Assembly (NCBI GenBank): GCA_032560695.1 | Contig: JAWGHR010000004.1 | Coordinates: 1-64,000, forward strand | Length of the DNA stretch: 64,000 nt | Source: Peptoniphilus_A harei_B | GTDB lineage: Bacteria > Bacillota > Clostridia > Tissierellales > Peptoniphilaceae | Direction of reading: 5' to 3' | Part shown: positions 1 to 7,480 of the stretch, one piece after another | Layout of the letters: each line of letters starts with the position of its first letter | Numbering within the stretch: the first letter of the stretch is position 1 | The notes under the pieces: model-generated | The model's database searches: none | Told to the model about the DNA's origin: nothing | What the model saw: the letters and a program-made list of their open reading frames with translations, nothing else | Program-made: the position numbers and the translations under genes

Positions 1-195
1 TGAAATTGTGATTCCTCTTTCTCTTTCTTCTGGTGCCTTGTCAATGTGTGCGTAGTCTACGAATTCTCCTCCGCCGTATCTCTTGTTCATTACAAGTGTG
101 ATTGCAGCTGTTAGTGTTGTCTTACCGTGGTCAACGTGACCAATTGTTCCAATGTTTACGTGTGGTTTATTTCTTTCAAATTTTGCTTTTGCCAT
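1..195 (-). CDS. tuf: Elongation factor Tu, N-terminal fragment
   Basis: EF-Tu is the GTPase that brings aminoacyl-tRNA to the ribosome. Only the first 65 codons lie in the window; the gene runs off the left edge. The translation begins MAKAKFERNKPHVNIGTIGH and carries the G1 P-loop GHVDHGKTT at about residues 19-27, followed by the switch I approach ending in ERERGITIS. The ATG at 193-195 sits five bases after an AGGAGGA ribosome site (201-207). The gene upstream is a MATE exporter, not fusA, so this tuf copy is not preceded by the usual str operon genes. It has its own promoter (227-255). Confidence 0.97.
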   Translation of the reverse strand, partial: MAKAKFERNKPHVNIGTIGHVDHGKTTLTAAITLVMNKRYGGGEFVDYAHIDKAPEERERGITIS

Positions 196-226
196 GCTAT
201 TCCTCCTGGATATTTAAATTAAGTTC

Positions 227-255
227 ATAATACCTCAAATTCAAATTTTTTTCAA
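227..255 (-). promoter_or_regulatory. Sigma-A type promoter of tuf
   Basis: On the minus strand, TTGAAA (250-255) and TATTAT (227-232) are separated by exactly 17 bp. The start codon of tuf follows about 30 bases downstream. This is a near-consensus vegetative promoter in the short gap between tuf and the MATE gene. Confidence 0.7.
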
Positions 256-275
256 CATTTAAGCTAATTTCCACT

Positions 276-1619
276 TTAAATTGCTTCTATTTTTCTTCTC
301 ACAAAGGTATTCATAAAGTAGCCTATAAAAATTACTGATGATATTTCTGCTATTACATATCCCCACCAAATTTCATTAACTGTAAAGTATGTTACAGCTA
401 TATAGGCAACTGGGAGAAGGACAATAATTTGTCTTAGGATTGAATCAAGTAGGGCCAAAATCCCATTTCCAAAGGCTTGGAATATAGATGTCCCAACTAT
501 TGATACTCCCGCAAAGACATAGGATAGGGCACAAATCCTAAGCATTGGTATTCCTATCTCTAACATCTTGCCCGATGCTGAGAATATTCCTAAGATTTCT
601 CTTGGGAAGGTCATAATAAGTCCCGATACTATTAGGGTCATGACTATTACTGTTGCAAAGGCAAGCTTAATTGCTTTTATAATCCTATCTTTATATTTAG
701 CCCCATAGTTGTAGGCGATAATTGGGACTAGTCCATTGTTTATTCCAAATATTGGCATAAAGACAAAGGACTGAACCTTGAAATAGGCGCCTAGGGCTGC
801 TATGGCAGATGTAGAAATCTCTGATAGCATTTTGTTTAATACATATATTGTAAAGGACTGGATTGTTATTGTAATCATTGATGGGATCCCAACAATATAA
901 ATCCCCTTAATAATTTTTGGATTAAAAGAAAACTTCTTAATAGTTATATCTGGATTAAACTTGTGTTGGAAGAAGGCTCCACATATTGCTCCAATTATTT
1001 GTCCTGTTACAGTTGCAACTGCTGCACCCTTTACCCCCATGGCTGGAAGTCCAAAATAACCAAAAATAAAAATTGGGTCGAGAATTATATTTAATACAGC
1101 TCCAATTAATTGTGTAAGCATAGTAAAGACTGTTCTTCCCGTTGACTGTAAGGTTCTCTCCAAAAATATTTGTGTAAATACACCTACAGACAAACCCATT
1201 ACAATTTGAAGATAGTCCACCCCATAGTTAATTATATTTTCATTTGTTGTTTGTGCAGACACAAAGGGTCTTGGTAAAAATCTTGACAAAATAAATAGAA
1301 GTAGGCCATATAAAAGAGCAAGTGTAAGTCCATTCTCTGCTGCCTTGTTGGCCCTGTCAAAGTTCTTCTCTCCCAAGTATCTTGAGATCAGTGAGTTCAT
1401 GCCAACTCCTGTCCCAACACCAATTCCTATCATTATATTTTGTATTGGAAAGGCAATTGCTATGGCAGTGAAGGCTTCTTCGTTAATTCTTCCAATGTAG
1501 TAAGAGTCCACCAAGTTGTACATGGACTGGATAAACATAGAAATTACAATTGGAAAGGAAACTTGAAATAAAAGCTTTGGGATTGACATAGTCCCCAATT
1601 TATTTTCATTGCTTTGCAC
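276..1619 (-). CDS. MATE family efflux transporter
   Basis: A multidrug/toxic compound extrusion family cation antiporter of the cytoplasmic membrane. The 447 residues match the family's usual 440-460 and form about 12 hydrophobic segments in two repeated MatE halves. The N-terminal LLFQVSFPIVISMFIQSMYN and the following VDSYYIGR are typical of the DinF/NorM-like branch. The start is GTG at 1617-1619, preceded by AGAGGTGATTA. The substrate cannot be told from sequence. A promoter fits at 1658-1686. The gene stands alone between tuf and a small membrane protein on the same strand. Confidence 0.92.
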   Translation of the reverse strand: MQSNENKLGTMSIPKLLFQVSFPIVISMFIQSMYNLVDSYYIGRINEEAFTAIAIAFPIQNIMIGIGVGTGVGMNSLISRYLGEKNFDRANKAAENGLTLALLYGLLLFILSRFLPRPFVSAQTTNENIINYGVDYLQIVMGLSVGVFTQIFLERTLQSTGRTVFTMLTQLIGAVLNIILDPIFIFGYFGLPAMGVKGAAVATVTGQIIGAICGAFFQHKFNPDITIKKFSFNPKIIKGIYIVGIPSMITITIQSFTIYVLNKMLSEISTSAIAALGAYFKVQSFVFMPIFGINNGLVPIIAYNYGAKYKDRIIKAIKLAFATVIVMTLIVSGLIMTFPREILGIFSASGKMLEIGIPMLRICALSYVFAGVSIVGTSIFQAFGNGILALLDSILRQIIVLLPVAYIAVTYFTVNEIWWGYVIAEISSVIFIGYFMNTFVRRKIEAI

Positions 1620-1657
1620 TTAATCACCTCTTAATCTTTCTATCTATAATCTTAACT

Positions 1658-1686
1658 ATTATATAGGAATATATAAGTTTTTTGAA
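1658..1686 (-). promoter_or_regulatory. Probable promoter of the MATE gene
   Basis: On the minus strand, TATAAT (1658-1663) lies 17 bp from TTCAAA (1681-1686). The -10 is perfect and the -35 matches 4 of 6. It lies about 40 bp before the GTG start. Confidence 0.5.
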
Positions 1687-1690
1687 GTAT

Positions 1691-1722
1691 AAAAAAGAAG
1701 TTAGGAAAATCCCCAACTTCTT
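1691..1722 (-). terminator. Intrinsic terminator of the 90-residue ORF
   Basis: On the minus strand, AAGAAGTT and AACTTCTT form a stem around a GGGGA/TCC inner pairing, followed by a run of T. The stem begins at the stop codon of the small membrane protein. Confidence 0.7.
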
Positions 1723-1993
1723 AAATATCATTTTTTTCTCTTAACAGTAATAATATGTTCGTAATAGTATAGAAAAATAAGACTAAACCAATAAGACTTA
1801 TTATATTTTCAACAATTTGAAAAAAAGCTAAATTCCCTATGCTTTGACTTATATCTCCTGTGATTTTCCATTTAATATGATCTATAAAAAAAATTACGGA
1901 ATCAAAACATAATCCTCTACTTCCAAGTAGCATCATTGCTATCGAACTAGTTAAATATAAAAAATATTTTAATATTTTATAAATTTTTTCCAT
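1721..1993 (-). CDS. Small membrane protein of unknown function
   Basis: A 90-residue product with two or three hydrophobic stretches (about residues 10-35 and 55-83) separated by a short polar part with the sequence DHIKWKITGDISQS. No family is recognised. The ATG at 1991-1993 has an AGGAGA site five to six bases upstream, and a terminator directly follows the stop. Both support a real gene even though it is short and AT-rich. It is transcribed alone. It is probably an integral membrane protein; nothing in the neighbours suggests a role. Confidence 0.6.
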   Translation of the reverse strand: MEKIYKILKYFLYLTSSIAMMLLGSRGLCFDSVIFFIDHIKWKITGDISQSIGNLAFFQIVENIISLIGLVLFFYTITNILLLLREKNDI

Positions 1994-2193
1994 CGTAATC
2001 TCCTTTATATTAATAAAAACTATGTCTACACTAATCTCTCTTATTAATATAATATGAACATTGGAAACATCTTATCTCTTTTAGCTTAATATAACATTTG
2101 CTTGTTTTTTAGTCAATTTATTATTTAATTGTTTTCCAGCCTACTTTATACAATAATCATTTAATGTTAAAATAAAATTAACGAGGTGATTTT

Positions 2194-3147
2194 GTGAAAT
2201 TATTGATTACAAGTAATATTCCAGAAAAAATTTACGATGAGCTAGACAAACATTTTGAAATAAGATATCACGACTCCAACGTTCCACTAAAAAAGGAAGA
2301 AATTATAGAAATGATAAAGGGACAAGATGCCCTTCTATGTCCTCTTTCAGACAAAATTGACAAGGATGTAATTGATGCTGGCGACAATTTAAAAATTATT
2401 GCCAACTACGGAGCTGGCTTCGACAACATAGATATTAATTACGCAAGAGAAAAAGGAATTGTTGTTACAAACGCACCTGCTCCAGCTTCTGCTGTATCAA
2501 CAGCTGAACTTGCTTTTGGACTTATGCTTGCTGCTGCAAGGCGCCTTGTATCTGGCGATAAGGTCACTAGGGCTGGAGAATTTTATGGTTGGAGACCAAC
2601 TTTTTATCTCGGAAGTCAACTTAAGGGAAAAACTCTTGGCATAATTGGACTTGGCAACATTGGAAAAAATCTTGCCAAGAGAGCAAGGGCCTTTGAGATG
2701 AAGGTTGTCTATTATTCACGCACAAGAAAAGAAGACTTTGAAAAAGAATTTGGCATAGAATATCTAGATAAAGATGAAGTGATAAAGTCTTCTGACTTCT
2801 TAAGTCTTCACACAGCATATGTACCTGAACTTCGCCACATGATTTCAAAAAAAGAACTTGAAATGATGAAAAAATCTGCTATATTAATAAATGCGTCTAG
2901 AGGTCCAATTGTTGATGAAGACGCCCTTGCTGATGCACTAATAGCAAAAGTAATCGCAGGAGCTGCTCTTGATGTTTATGAATTGGAACCAAAAGTAAAT
3001 GAAAAACTTATGGACCTAGACAATGTAATCCTTGCTCCTCACCTTGGCAACGCAACTTACGAAGCAAGGCTTGAGATGGGCGAAAACGCAAAAGACAATT
3101 TAATTGACTTTAAAAATGGTAAGAATCCAAAAAACAAAGTAAACTGA
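2194..3147 (+). CDS. D-2-hydroxyacid dehydrogenase (NAD-dependent)
   Basis: An NAD-linked reductase/dehydrogenase that interconverts 2-oxo acids and D-2-hydroxy acids. The 317 residues show the Rossmann motif GLGNIG (152-157). The catalytic trio is at the expected places: Arg236 in NASRGPIVDE, Glu265 in YELEPK and His283 in APHLGNAT. It resembles the GyaR/GhrB glyoxylate-hydroxypyruvate reductase branch. It starts with GTG (2194) behind GAGGTGAT and is followed only 8 bp later by formimidoylglutamase, so the two are co-transcribed. Glutamate fermentation through 2-hydroxyglutarate needs a 2-oxoglutarate reductase. This enzyme is a candidate for that step, but sequence alone does not fix the substrate. 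Confidence 0.88.
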   Translation: MKLLITSNIPEKIYDELDKHFEIRYHDSNVPLKKEEIIEMIKGQDALLCPLSDKIDKDVIDAGDNLKIIANYGAGFDNIDINYAREKGIVVTNAPAPASAVSTAELAFGLMLAAARRLVSGDKVTRAGEFYGWRPTFYLGSQLKGKTLGIIGLGNIGKNLAKRARAFEMKVVYYSRTRKEDFEKEFGIEYLDKDEVIKSSDFLSLHTAYVPELRHMISKKELEMMKKSAILINASRGPIVDEDALADALIAKVIAGAALDVYELEPKVNEKLMDLDNVILAPHLGNATYEARLEMGENAKDNLIDFKNGKNPKNKVN

Positions 3148-3155
3148 GGTGTAAA

Positions 3156-4187
3156 ATGATAAATTGTTATAGTCCACAAGAAATGACTATATGGTCTGGC
3201 AGAATTGACGATGAAAATGACTACGAATCCTTTAGGTGGCACCAATGGGTTAAAGCTCTTGACCTAAATGATGAAAACTTAAGTCCTTTCGAAGGCAAGC
3301 TTGGCTTTGGAATTATAGGTTTTGAATCTGACCAAGGTATTGAACTCAACAAGGGAAGGTTTGGAGCTGCTGCTGGTCCTGCTGCTATAAGAAAAGAACT
3401 TGCAAAACTTCCATGTCAATTTTCTGAAGAAGTTAAGATTTTTGACTGTGGCAACGTGACAAGTAAGTACACAACCCTTGAAGCCAGCCAAGACGAACTT
3501 GCCAAGGCCGTAGATAGGGTTCTTGAATTAAATCTATTTCCCCTAGTTCTTGGTGGAGGTCACGAAACTGCCTTTGGTCACTACAAGGGTATCAGCACTT
3601 TTCTTGACGACAAGGAAGACAACAAGCTTGGAATTTTAAATTTCGATGCTCACTTTGACCTTAGACCTTATGAAAAGGGAAATGGAACAAGTGGAACTAT
3701 GTTTAGGCAAATTGCCGACTACACTCGTGAAAAGGGAACTCAATATGCCTACTATGTAATGGGCATTCAAAAACACTCCAACACTCTTTCACTTTTCAGG
3801 ACTGCCGAAGACCTTGGTGTTAAGTATGTCCTTGGAAAGAACTTAATCAACGGAAATTTCTTTGAAATTGTTCATGACCTTGACGAGTACATTCATGAGC
3901 AAGACCACCTTTACGTTACAATTTGTATGGACTGCTTCACATCTTCCTATGCACCAGGAGTTTCTGCTCCTCAAGCTTTGGGAATTGATCCAGAAAAAGT
4001 AATCCTACTTTTAAAACACGTCTTCTCTACTGGCAAGCCAACAAGCTTTGATATCTGTGAAGTTTCTCCAAGATTTGACCACGACTCTGTAACTGCCAAC
4101 TTGGCATCAATTCTCGTTTACACAGTTGTGTCAACTATGGCTCAACACGTGCTAGGTAAGGCAAACAAAAAATATATTCCCAACTAA
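3156..4187 (+). CDS. hutG: Formimidoylglutamase, arginase/agmatinase family
   Basis: Hydrolyses N-formimidoyl-glutamate to glutamate and formamide, the last step of one histidine degradation route. The 343 residues carry the ureohydrolase metal motifs GGGHE (133-137) and NFDAHFD (162-168), and the HutG-type APGVSAPQALG (266-276). One oddity is the third metal motif, usually D-x-D. Here it reads ICMDCF, so Asp259 is present but the earlier aspartate position is Cys257. I cannot say from memory how common this is in the subfamily. No hutH, hutU or hutI is nearby. The gene shares an operon with the dehydrogenase 8 bp upstream. The product would feed glutamate to the hydroxyglutarate pathway at 33-42 kb. 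Confidence 0.85.
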   Translation: MINCYSPQEMTIWSGRIDDENDYESFRWHQWVKALDLNDENLSPFEGKLGFGIIGFESDQGIELNKGRFGAAAGPAAIRKELAKLPCQFSEEVKIFDCGNVTSKYTTLEASQDELAKAVDRVLELNLFPLVLGGGHETAFGHYKGISTFLDDKEDNKLGILNFDAHFDLRPYEKGNGTSGTMFRQIADYTREKGTQYAYYVMGIQKHSNTLSLFRTAEDLGVKYVLGKNLINGNFFEIVHDLDEYIHEQDHLYVTICMDCFTSSYAPGVSAPQALGIDPEKVILLLKHVFSTGKPTSFDICEVSPRFDHDSVTANLASILVYTVVSTMAQHVLGKANKKYIPN

Positions 4188-4210
4188 GTTATAAATAAAA
4201 ATTTTGAAAT

Positions 4211-4246
4211 AAAAATTGCCATGGACTTATCCATGGCTTTTTCTTT
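4211..4246. terminator. Bidirectional terminator between hutG and the ABC transporter
   Basis: The perfect 8-bp stem GCCATGGA / TCCATGGC (4218-4237) has a CTTA loop, an A-rich left flank and T5 on the right. It serves the plus-strand hutG operon and could also serve the minus-strand ABC operon. Confidence 0.8.
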
Positions 4247-4276
4247 GTCAAAAAATATTAAATTTTCTTTTCTCAC

Positions 4277-5056
4277 TTATAGAGAATTCCCAACTTCTAT
4301 AGATATTTCATAAAATTTATCTAATATGGTATCTAGTTTAAGATTTTTCTTTTCTTCTCCAGCAAAGTCCATAATCTTTTCTCCCTTGTGCATCATTATG
4401 AGCCTGTCACCATACTTAAGAGAATAATTTAAGTTGTGAGTTACCATTAGGGCAGTCAAATTTTTTTCTCTCACAATTTTATCTGTAATCTCCATAACTG
4501 TGTCTGCAGTCTTTGGGTCAAGGGCTGCTGTGTGCTCGTCTAAAATTAAAAAATCTATGGGAACAAGAGTCGCCATTATAAGGGCAAGGGCCTGCCTTTG
4601 CCCACCTGATAAGAGTCCAACCTTGTCGTCTAACTTGTCCTCAAGTCCAAGGCCAAGACCTCTTAATGTCTCCCTATAAATTTCTCTCTTCTTTTTATTT
4701 ACTCCTGGAGTCAAGTTCCAAGACTTGTTTTTATTTTCTGCCATGGACATATTTTCTAAGATTGTCATCTTTGGCGAAGTCCCCATCTTTGGATCTTGAA
4801 AAACCCTTCCCATCTTGACGTATCTCTTGTGCTCAGGAATTTTTTTAATGTTGTCTCCGTCTATTAAAATTTCTCCAGAGTCTTCTCTTAAAGATCCACA
4901 AATTATATTTAAGAGAGTGGACTTGCCTGACCCATTGGACCCAATAATGCTTACAAACTCTCCCTCTGGAAGGGTCAAGTCAAAACCAGAAAAAAGTTTA
5001 TTCTCATTAGCTGTTCCAATATTAAAAGTTTTGTCAATTGATTTTAACTCAAGCAT
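4277..5056 (-). CDS. ABC transporter ATP-binding protein (tryptophan-type importer)
   Basis: The ATPase of a three-gene importer. It has 259 residues from the ATG at 5054-5056, chosen because AGAAGG lies 6 bases upstream and because the product then begins MLELKSIDKTF like its relatives. A longer reading into the permease gene lacks a ribosome site. It shows Walker A GSNGSGKST, signature LLSGGQRQ and Walker B FLILDEHTAALDP. It overlaps the permease stop by 8 bases (ATGCTTGA), indicating translational coupling. The operon is permease- and lipoprotein-led and sits behind a T-box whose specifier reads best as Trp. The system therefore looks like the TrpXYZ type; substrate assignment is inference from that leader. 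Confidence 0.85.
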   Translation of the reverse strand: MLELKSIDKTFNIGTANENKLFSGFDLTLPEGEFVSIIGSNGSGKSTLLNIICGSLREDSGEILIDGDNIKKIPEHKRYVKMGRVFQDPKMGTSPKMTILENMSMAENKNKSWNLTPGVNKKKREIYRETLRGLGLGLEDKLDDKVGLLSGGQRQALALIMATLVPIDFLILDEHTAALDPKTADTVMEITDKIVREKNLTALMVTHNLNYSLKYGDRLIMMHKGEKIMDFAGEEKKNLKLDTILDKFYEISIEVGNSL

Positions 5057-5927
5057 ATTGGACCTTCTTTCTCTTTCCTCTTCCTGCAATTAAAATCACA
5101 AGGAAGATCACTGCTGTTATAAGTTTCATTGAATTTGCTGAAAAACCAAGGGCAATGGCAAGGGCAATAGATGCCTTGTAGAGAATTGATCCCACTAAGA
5201 CCTTACTTGTGTCCTTCATAAAATCAATTCTCTCTAGGAGTTTCATGCCAAGAACAACTGCTGCAAGCCCCATTACCATGGACCCAGTTCCCATAGAAAC
5301 TTCAAAAAATCTTTGCTCCTGACAAACTATGGCGCCACTTAAGGCTACAAGTCCGTTGGAAAGTGCAAGGCCACAAATCTTTACCCTGCCTGGATCAACT
5401 GCCATGGTCCTAACAAGGCTTTCGTTGTCGCCACAAGCCTTTAAAATAAATCCAGCCTTGGTCTTTAAAAAATAATCTAAGATAATTTTCATTACAATAA
5501 CAAAGGGAATCATAACAAAGAGCAAGTCAAAAGCTTTTAAATTTTCGGGCACAAGTCTTGCCAACCCCGTAGAAAAAATTGTGTCCTCATTAAAGATAGG
5601 CACATTGGCCTTACCGGCAATTTTTAAATTAATTGTCCATAGGGCAGTTTGCATAATAAGCCCTGCAAGTAGGTCTTCCACCTTTAGCTTTATGTGAATA
5701 AGACCTGTCAAGGAACCTGCCATGGCACCAGCCAAAAAACTCATTACAAGGGCAAGGCCAGGGTTCACTCCCCTTAGGATTGCAAAAACTGTTACTGCTG
5801 CTCCCAGCGGAAAGGACCCGTCAACTGTTAAGTCTGGAAAGTCCAAAATGCTATAAGCAATGTAAAGGCCAAGGGCCAAGAAACTATAAGTCAGCCCCTG
5901 CTCGATTATTCCTCTTAAAATATCCAT
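5049..5927 (-). CDS. ABC transporter permease (tryptophan-type importer)
   Basis: A 292-residue integral membrane permease of the BPD_transp_2 (LivH-like) type that goes with ABC_sub_bind lipoproteins. It has about eight to nine hydrophobic segments, beginning LTYSFLALGLYIAYSILDF. The conserved cytoplasmic loop is around KTKAGFILKACGDNESLVRT. It lies between the lipoprotein gene (7 bp gap) and the ATPase gene (8-base overlap), completing a lipoprotein-permease-ATPase operon read leftward. Confidence 0.88.
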   Translation of the reverse strand: MDILRGIIEQGLTYSFLALGLYIAYSILDFPDLTVDGSFPLGAAVTVFAILRGVNPGLALVMSFLAGAMAGSLTGLIHIKLKVEDLLAGLIMQTALWTINLKIAGKANVPIFNEDTIFSTGLARLVPENLKAFDLLFVMIPFVIVMKIILDYFLKTKAGFILKACGDNESLVRTMAVDPGRVKICGLALSNGLVALSGAIVCQEQRFFEVSMGTGSMVMGLAAVVLGMKLLERIDFMKDTSKVLVGSILYKASIALAIALGFSANSMKLITAVIFLVILIAGRGKRKKVQYA

Positions 5928-5934
5928 GGCTTAC

Positions 5935-6948
5935 CTACTTTTCTTGAGGGATAACAACTTCAGTTATATTTTCTGTTGCCCTATCAAGTAGGTCCTCTGG
6001 AAGTTCTATGCCAAGGTCTTTGGCAACCTTTGAGTTGATATATAGGTTTGGCTCTTCAATTGTTTCAAAAGGCATTTCACTTGCCTTGGCTTCTCCTCTT
6101 AAAATTTTTGCAGCCATCTTACCTGTTTGCTTTCCAAGAGAAACATATTCAATACCCTCTGATCCAAGGCAACCCATATTTACTTGTTCAACTTCAGAAC
6201 CAAAAACTGGAATCTTCTTTGCATTGGCCTTGTCTAAAATTGTTGGAAGAGAATTTACAACTGTGTTGTCCAAAAGATTTGTAATGGCATCAACTTTTGA
6301 AAGCAAACTATCTGTTGCTAGAGGTATGTCTGCTGTGGTGTTTATAGCCTCGTCAACAATTGTGAAGCCGTATTTGCCTGCAAGGTCCTTGTAAATTTTT
6401 AACATTGAATCAGAGTTTGCTTCACTTGATGTGTGAAGGATGCCAAGATTTTTTGCCTCTGGCATTATCTCTCTTATTAATTTTAATTGAGCTTCCACTG
6501 GCAAGATGTCGCTTGTGCCTGTCACATTGCCAAGAGGATTTTTGTTTTCATCTGCAAGTTGTGCCACCACTGGATCAGTGATTGCTGTGTAGACAACTGG
6601 TATGTCTGTTTTCATTGTTGCGTTGTAAGCACTCATAGCTGCTGGTGTGGCAATTGCTGTCACCATATCCACCTTGTTACCCACAAAGGCATTGGCAACT
6701 TGGGCTGCAATACCCATATCTGCTTGAGCATTTTGGTAATCAATTTCTAAGTTCTTTCCTTCAACAAAGCCTTCTTCTTCAAGTCCTTGTAAGAAACCTT
6801 CCCTACAATTATCAAGTGATGGATGTTGGGCAAATTGTAAAATTCCAATTTTATAAACTTTCTCACTATCAGAAGTTTTTTCTCCACTTCCACTTGAACA
6901 TCCAACTAACAATAAAACTAATGACAACACTGCTAAAATTTTTTTCAT
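5935..6948 (-). CDS. ABC transporter substrate-binding lipoprotein (tryptophan-type)
   Basis: A 337-residue extracellular binding protein of the ABC_sub_bind family. The ATG at 6946-6948 is preferred over one seven codons upstream because AGGAGA lies about 6 bases before it. The product then opens with a clean lipoprotein signal, MKKILAVLSLVLLLVGCSSG, with lipobox LVGC. The mature part has the family start YKIGILQFAQHPSLDNCREG. It is the first gene of the operon and lies directly behind a T-box terminator/antiterminator, so expression should rise when the cognate tRNA (probably tRNA-Trp) is uncharged. Confidence 0.88.
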   Translation of the reverse strand: MKKILAVLSLVLLLVGCSSGSGEKTSDSEKVYKIGILQFAQHPSLDNCREGFLQGLEEEGFVEGKNLEIDYQNAQADMGIAAQVANAFVGNKVDMVTAIATPAAMSAYNATMKTDIPVVYTAITDPVVAQLADENKNPLGNVTGTSDILPVEAQLKLIREIMPEAKNLGILHTSSEANSDSMLKIYKDLAGKYGFTIVDEAINTTADIPLATDSLLSKVDAITNLLDNTVVNSLPTILDKANAKKIPVFGSEVEQVNMGCLGSEGIEYVSLGKQTGKMAAKILRGEAKASEMPFETIEEPNLYINSKVAKDLGIELPEDLLDRATENITEVVIPQEK

Positions 6949-6991
6949 TTTTATTCTCCTTTTCCTCAAACTATGAGAGAAGGATGGAAAT

Positions 6992-7260
6992 AAAAAAAGA
7001 CTTCCATCCCTAATGGGACAAAAGTCTAAACTTCTGCGGTACCACCCAAATTTGCATAAAGCACCCTCTCATCAATACTAACATATTGGTCTTATTTTAA
7101 CGGCTAAGTCCCGTCGGGCATTACTCTAAATCAAAGATTTATTTCTTCCCGCCCTCAGAAGTCCATTCATTTAAACTTGGCCTACAAGTCTCTCACCATG
7201 TGACTTGCTCTCTTTAAAGCTCCATAAAAATTACTAATCTTCTTTATCGGTTTATCGATT
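6992..7260 (-). promoter_or_regulatory. T-box riboswitch leader, probably tRNA-Trp specific
   Basis: On the minus strand the leader holds the T-box sequence GGGTGGTACCGC (7036-7047). It then has a terminator stem AGACTT / AAGTCT with inner GTCCC/GGGATG pairing and T7 (6992-7027). Upstream is a Stem I region with AGAGAGCAAGTC and a loop reading ATGAATGGACTTCTGAGGGC. The TGG followed by A in that loop is the best specifier candidate, giving Trp. The family shows T-box control of TrpXYZ-type importers, which agrees. The specifier is inferred by eye. Confidence 0.9.
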
Positions 7261-7266
7261 AGATAT

Positions 7267-7295
7267 AATATAGGCTCTCATTTTTATTTTGTCAA
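7267..7295 (-). promoter_or_regulatory. Promoter of the T-box ABC operon
   Basis: A consensus TTGACA (7290-7295) and TATATT (7267-7272) are 17 bp apart on the minus strand. They lie immediately before the T-box leader. Confidence 0.85.
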
Positions 7296-7405
7296 GAACT
7301 TTTTTATTTTAGTTTTTAAATTTCTAAAAAATAAGTTCCAAGAGATTAAAAAATTTCTATCTCTTTAAGTTTTAAAAATTATAAGCCCAAATAATCTCCA
7401 AAGGT

Positions 7406-7462
7406 TTGACTATTTTAATAAAAAGATATATATTATTAGCAGAGGCACACATCGAGTGCTAA
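7406..7462 (+). promoter_or_regulatory. htpG promoter with CIRCE-like operator
   Basis: TTGACT (7406-7411) and TATATT (7429-7434) are 17 bp apart. Directly after, at the expected transcription start, is a half-degenerate CIRCE: left arm TTAGCAGAG (6 of 9 matches), a 9-bp spacer, and right arm GAGTGCTAA (perfect), 7436-7462. HrcA repression of htpG is the natural reading. Confidence 0.75.
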
Positions 7463-7480
7463 AACTAGAAAGGTGATAAT

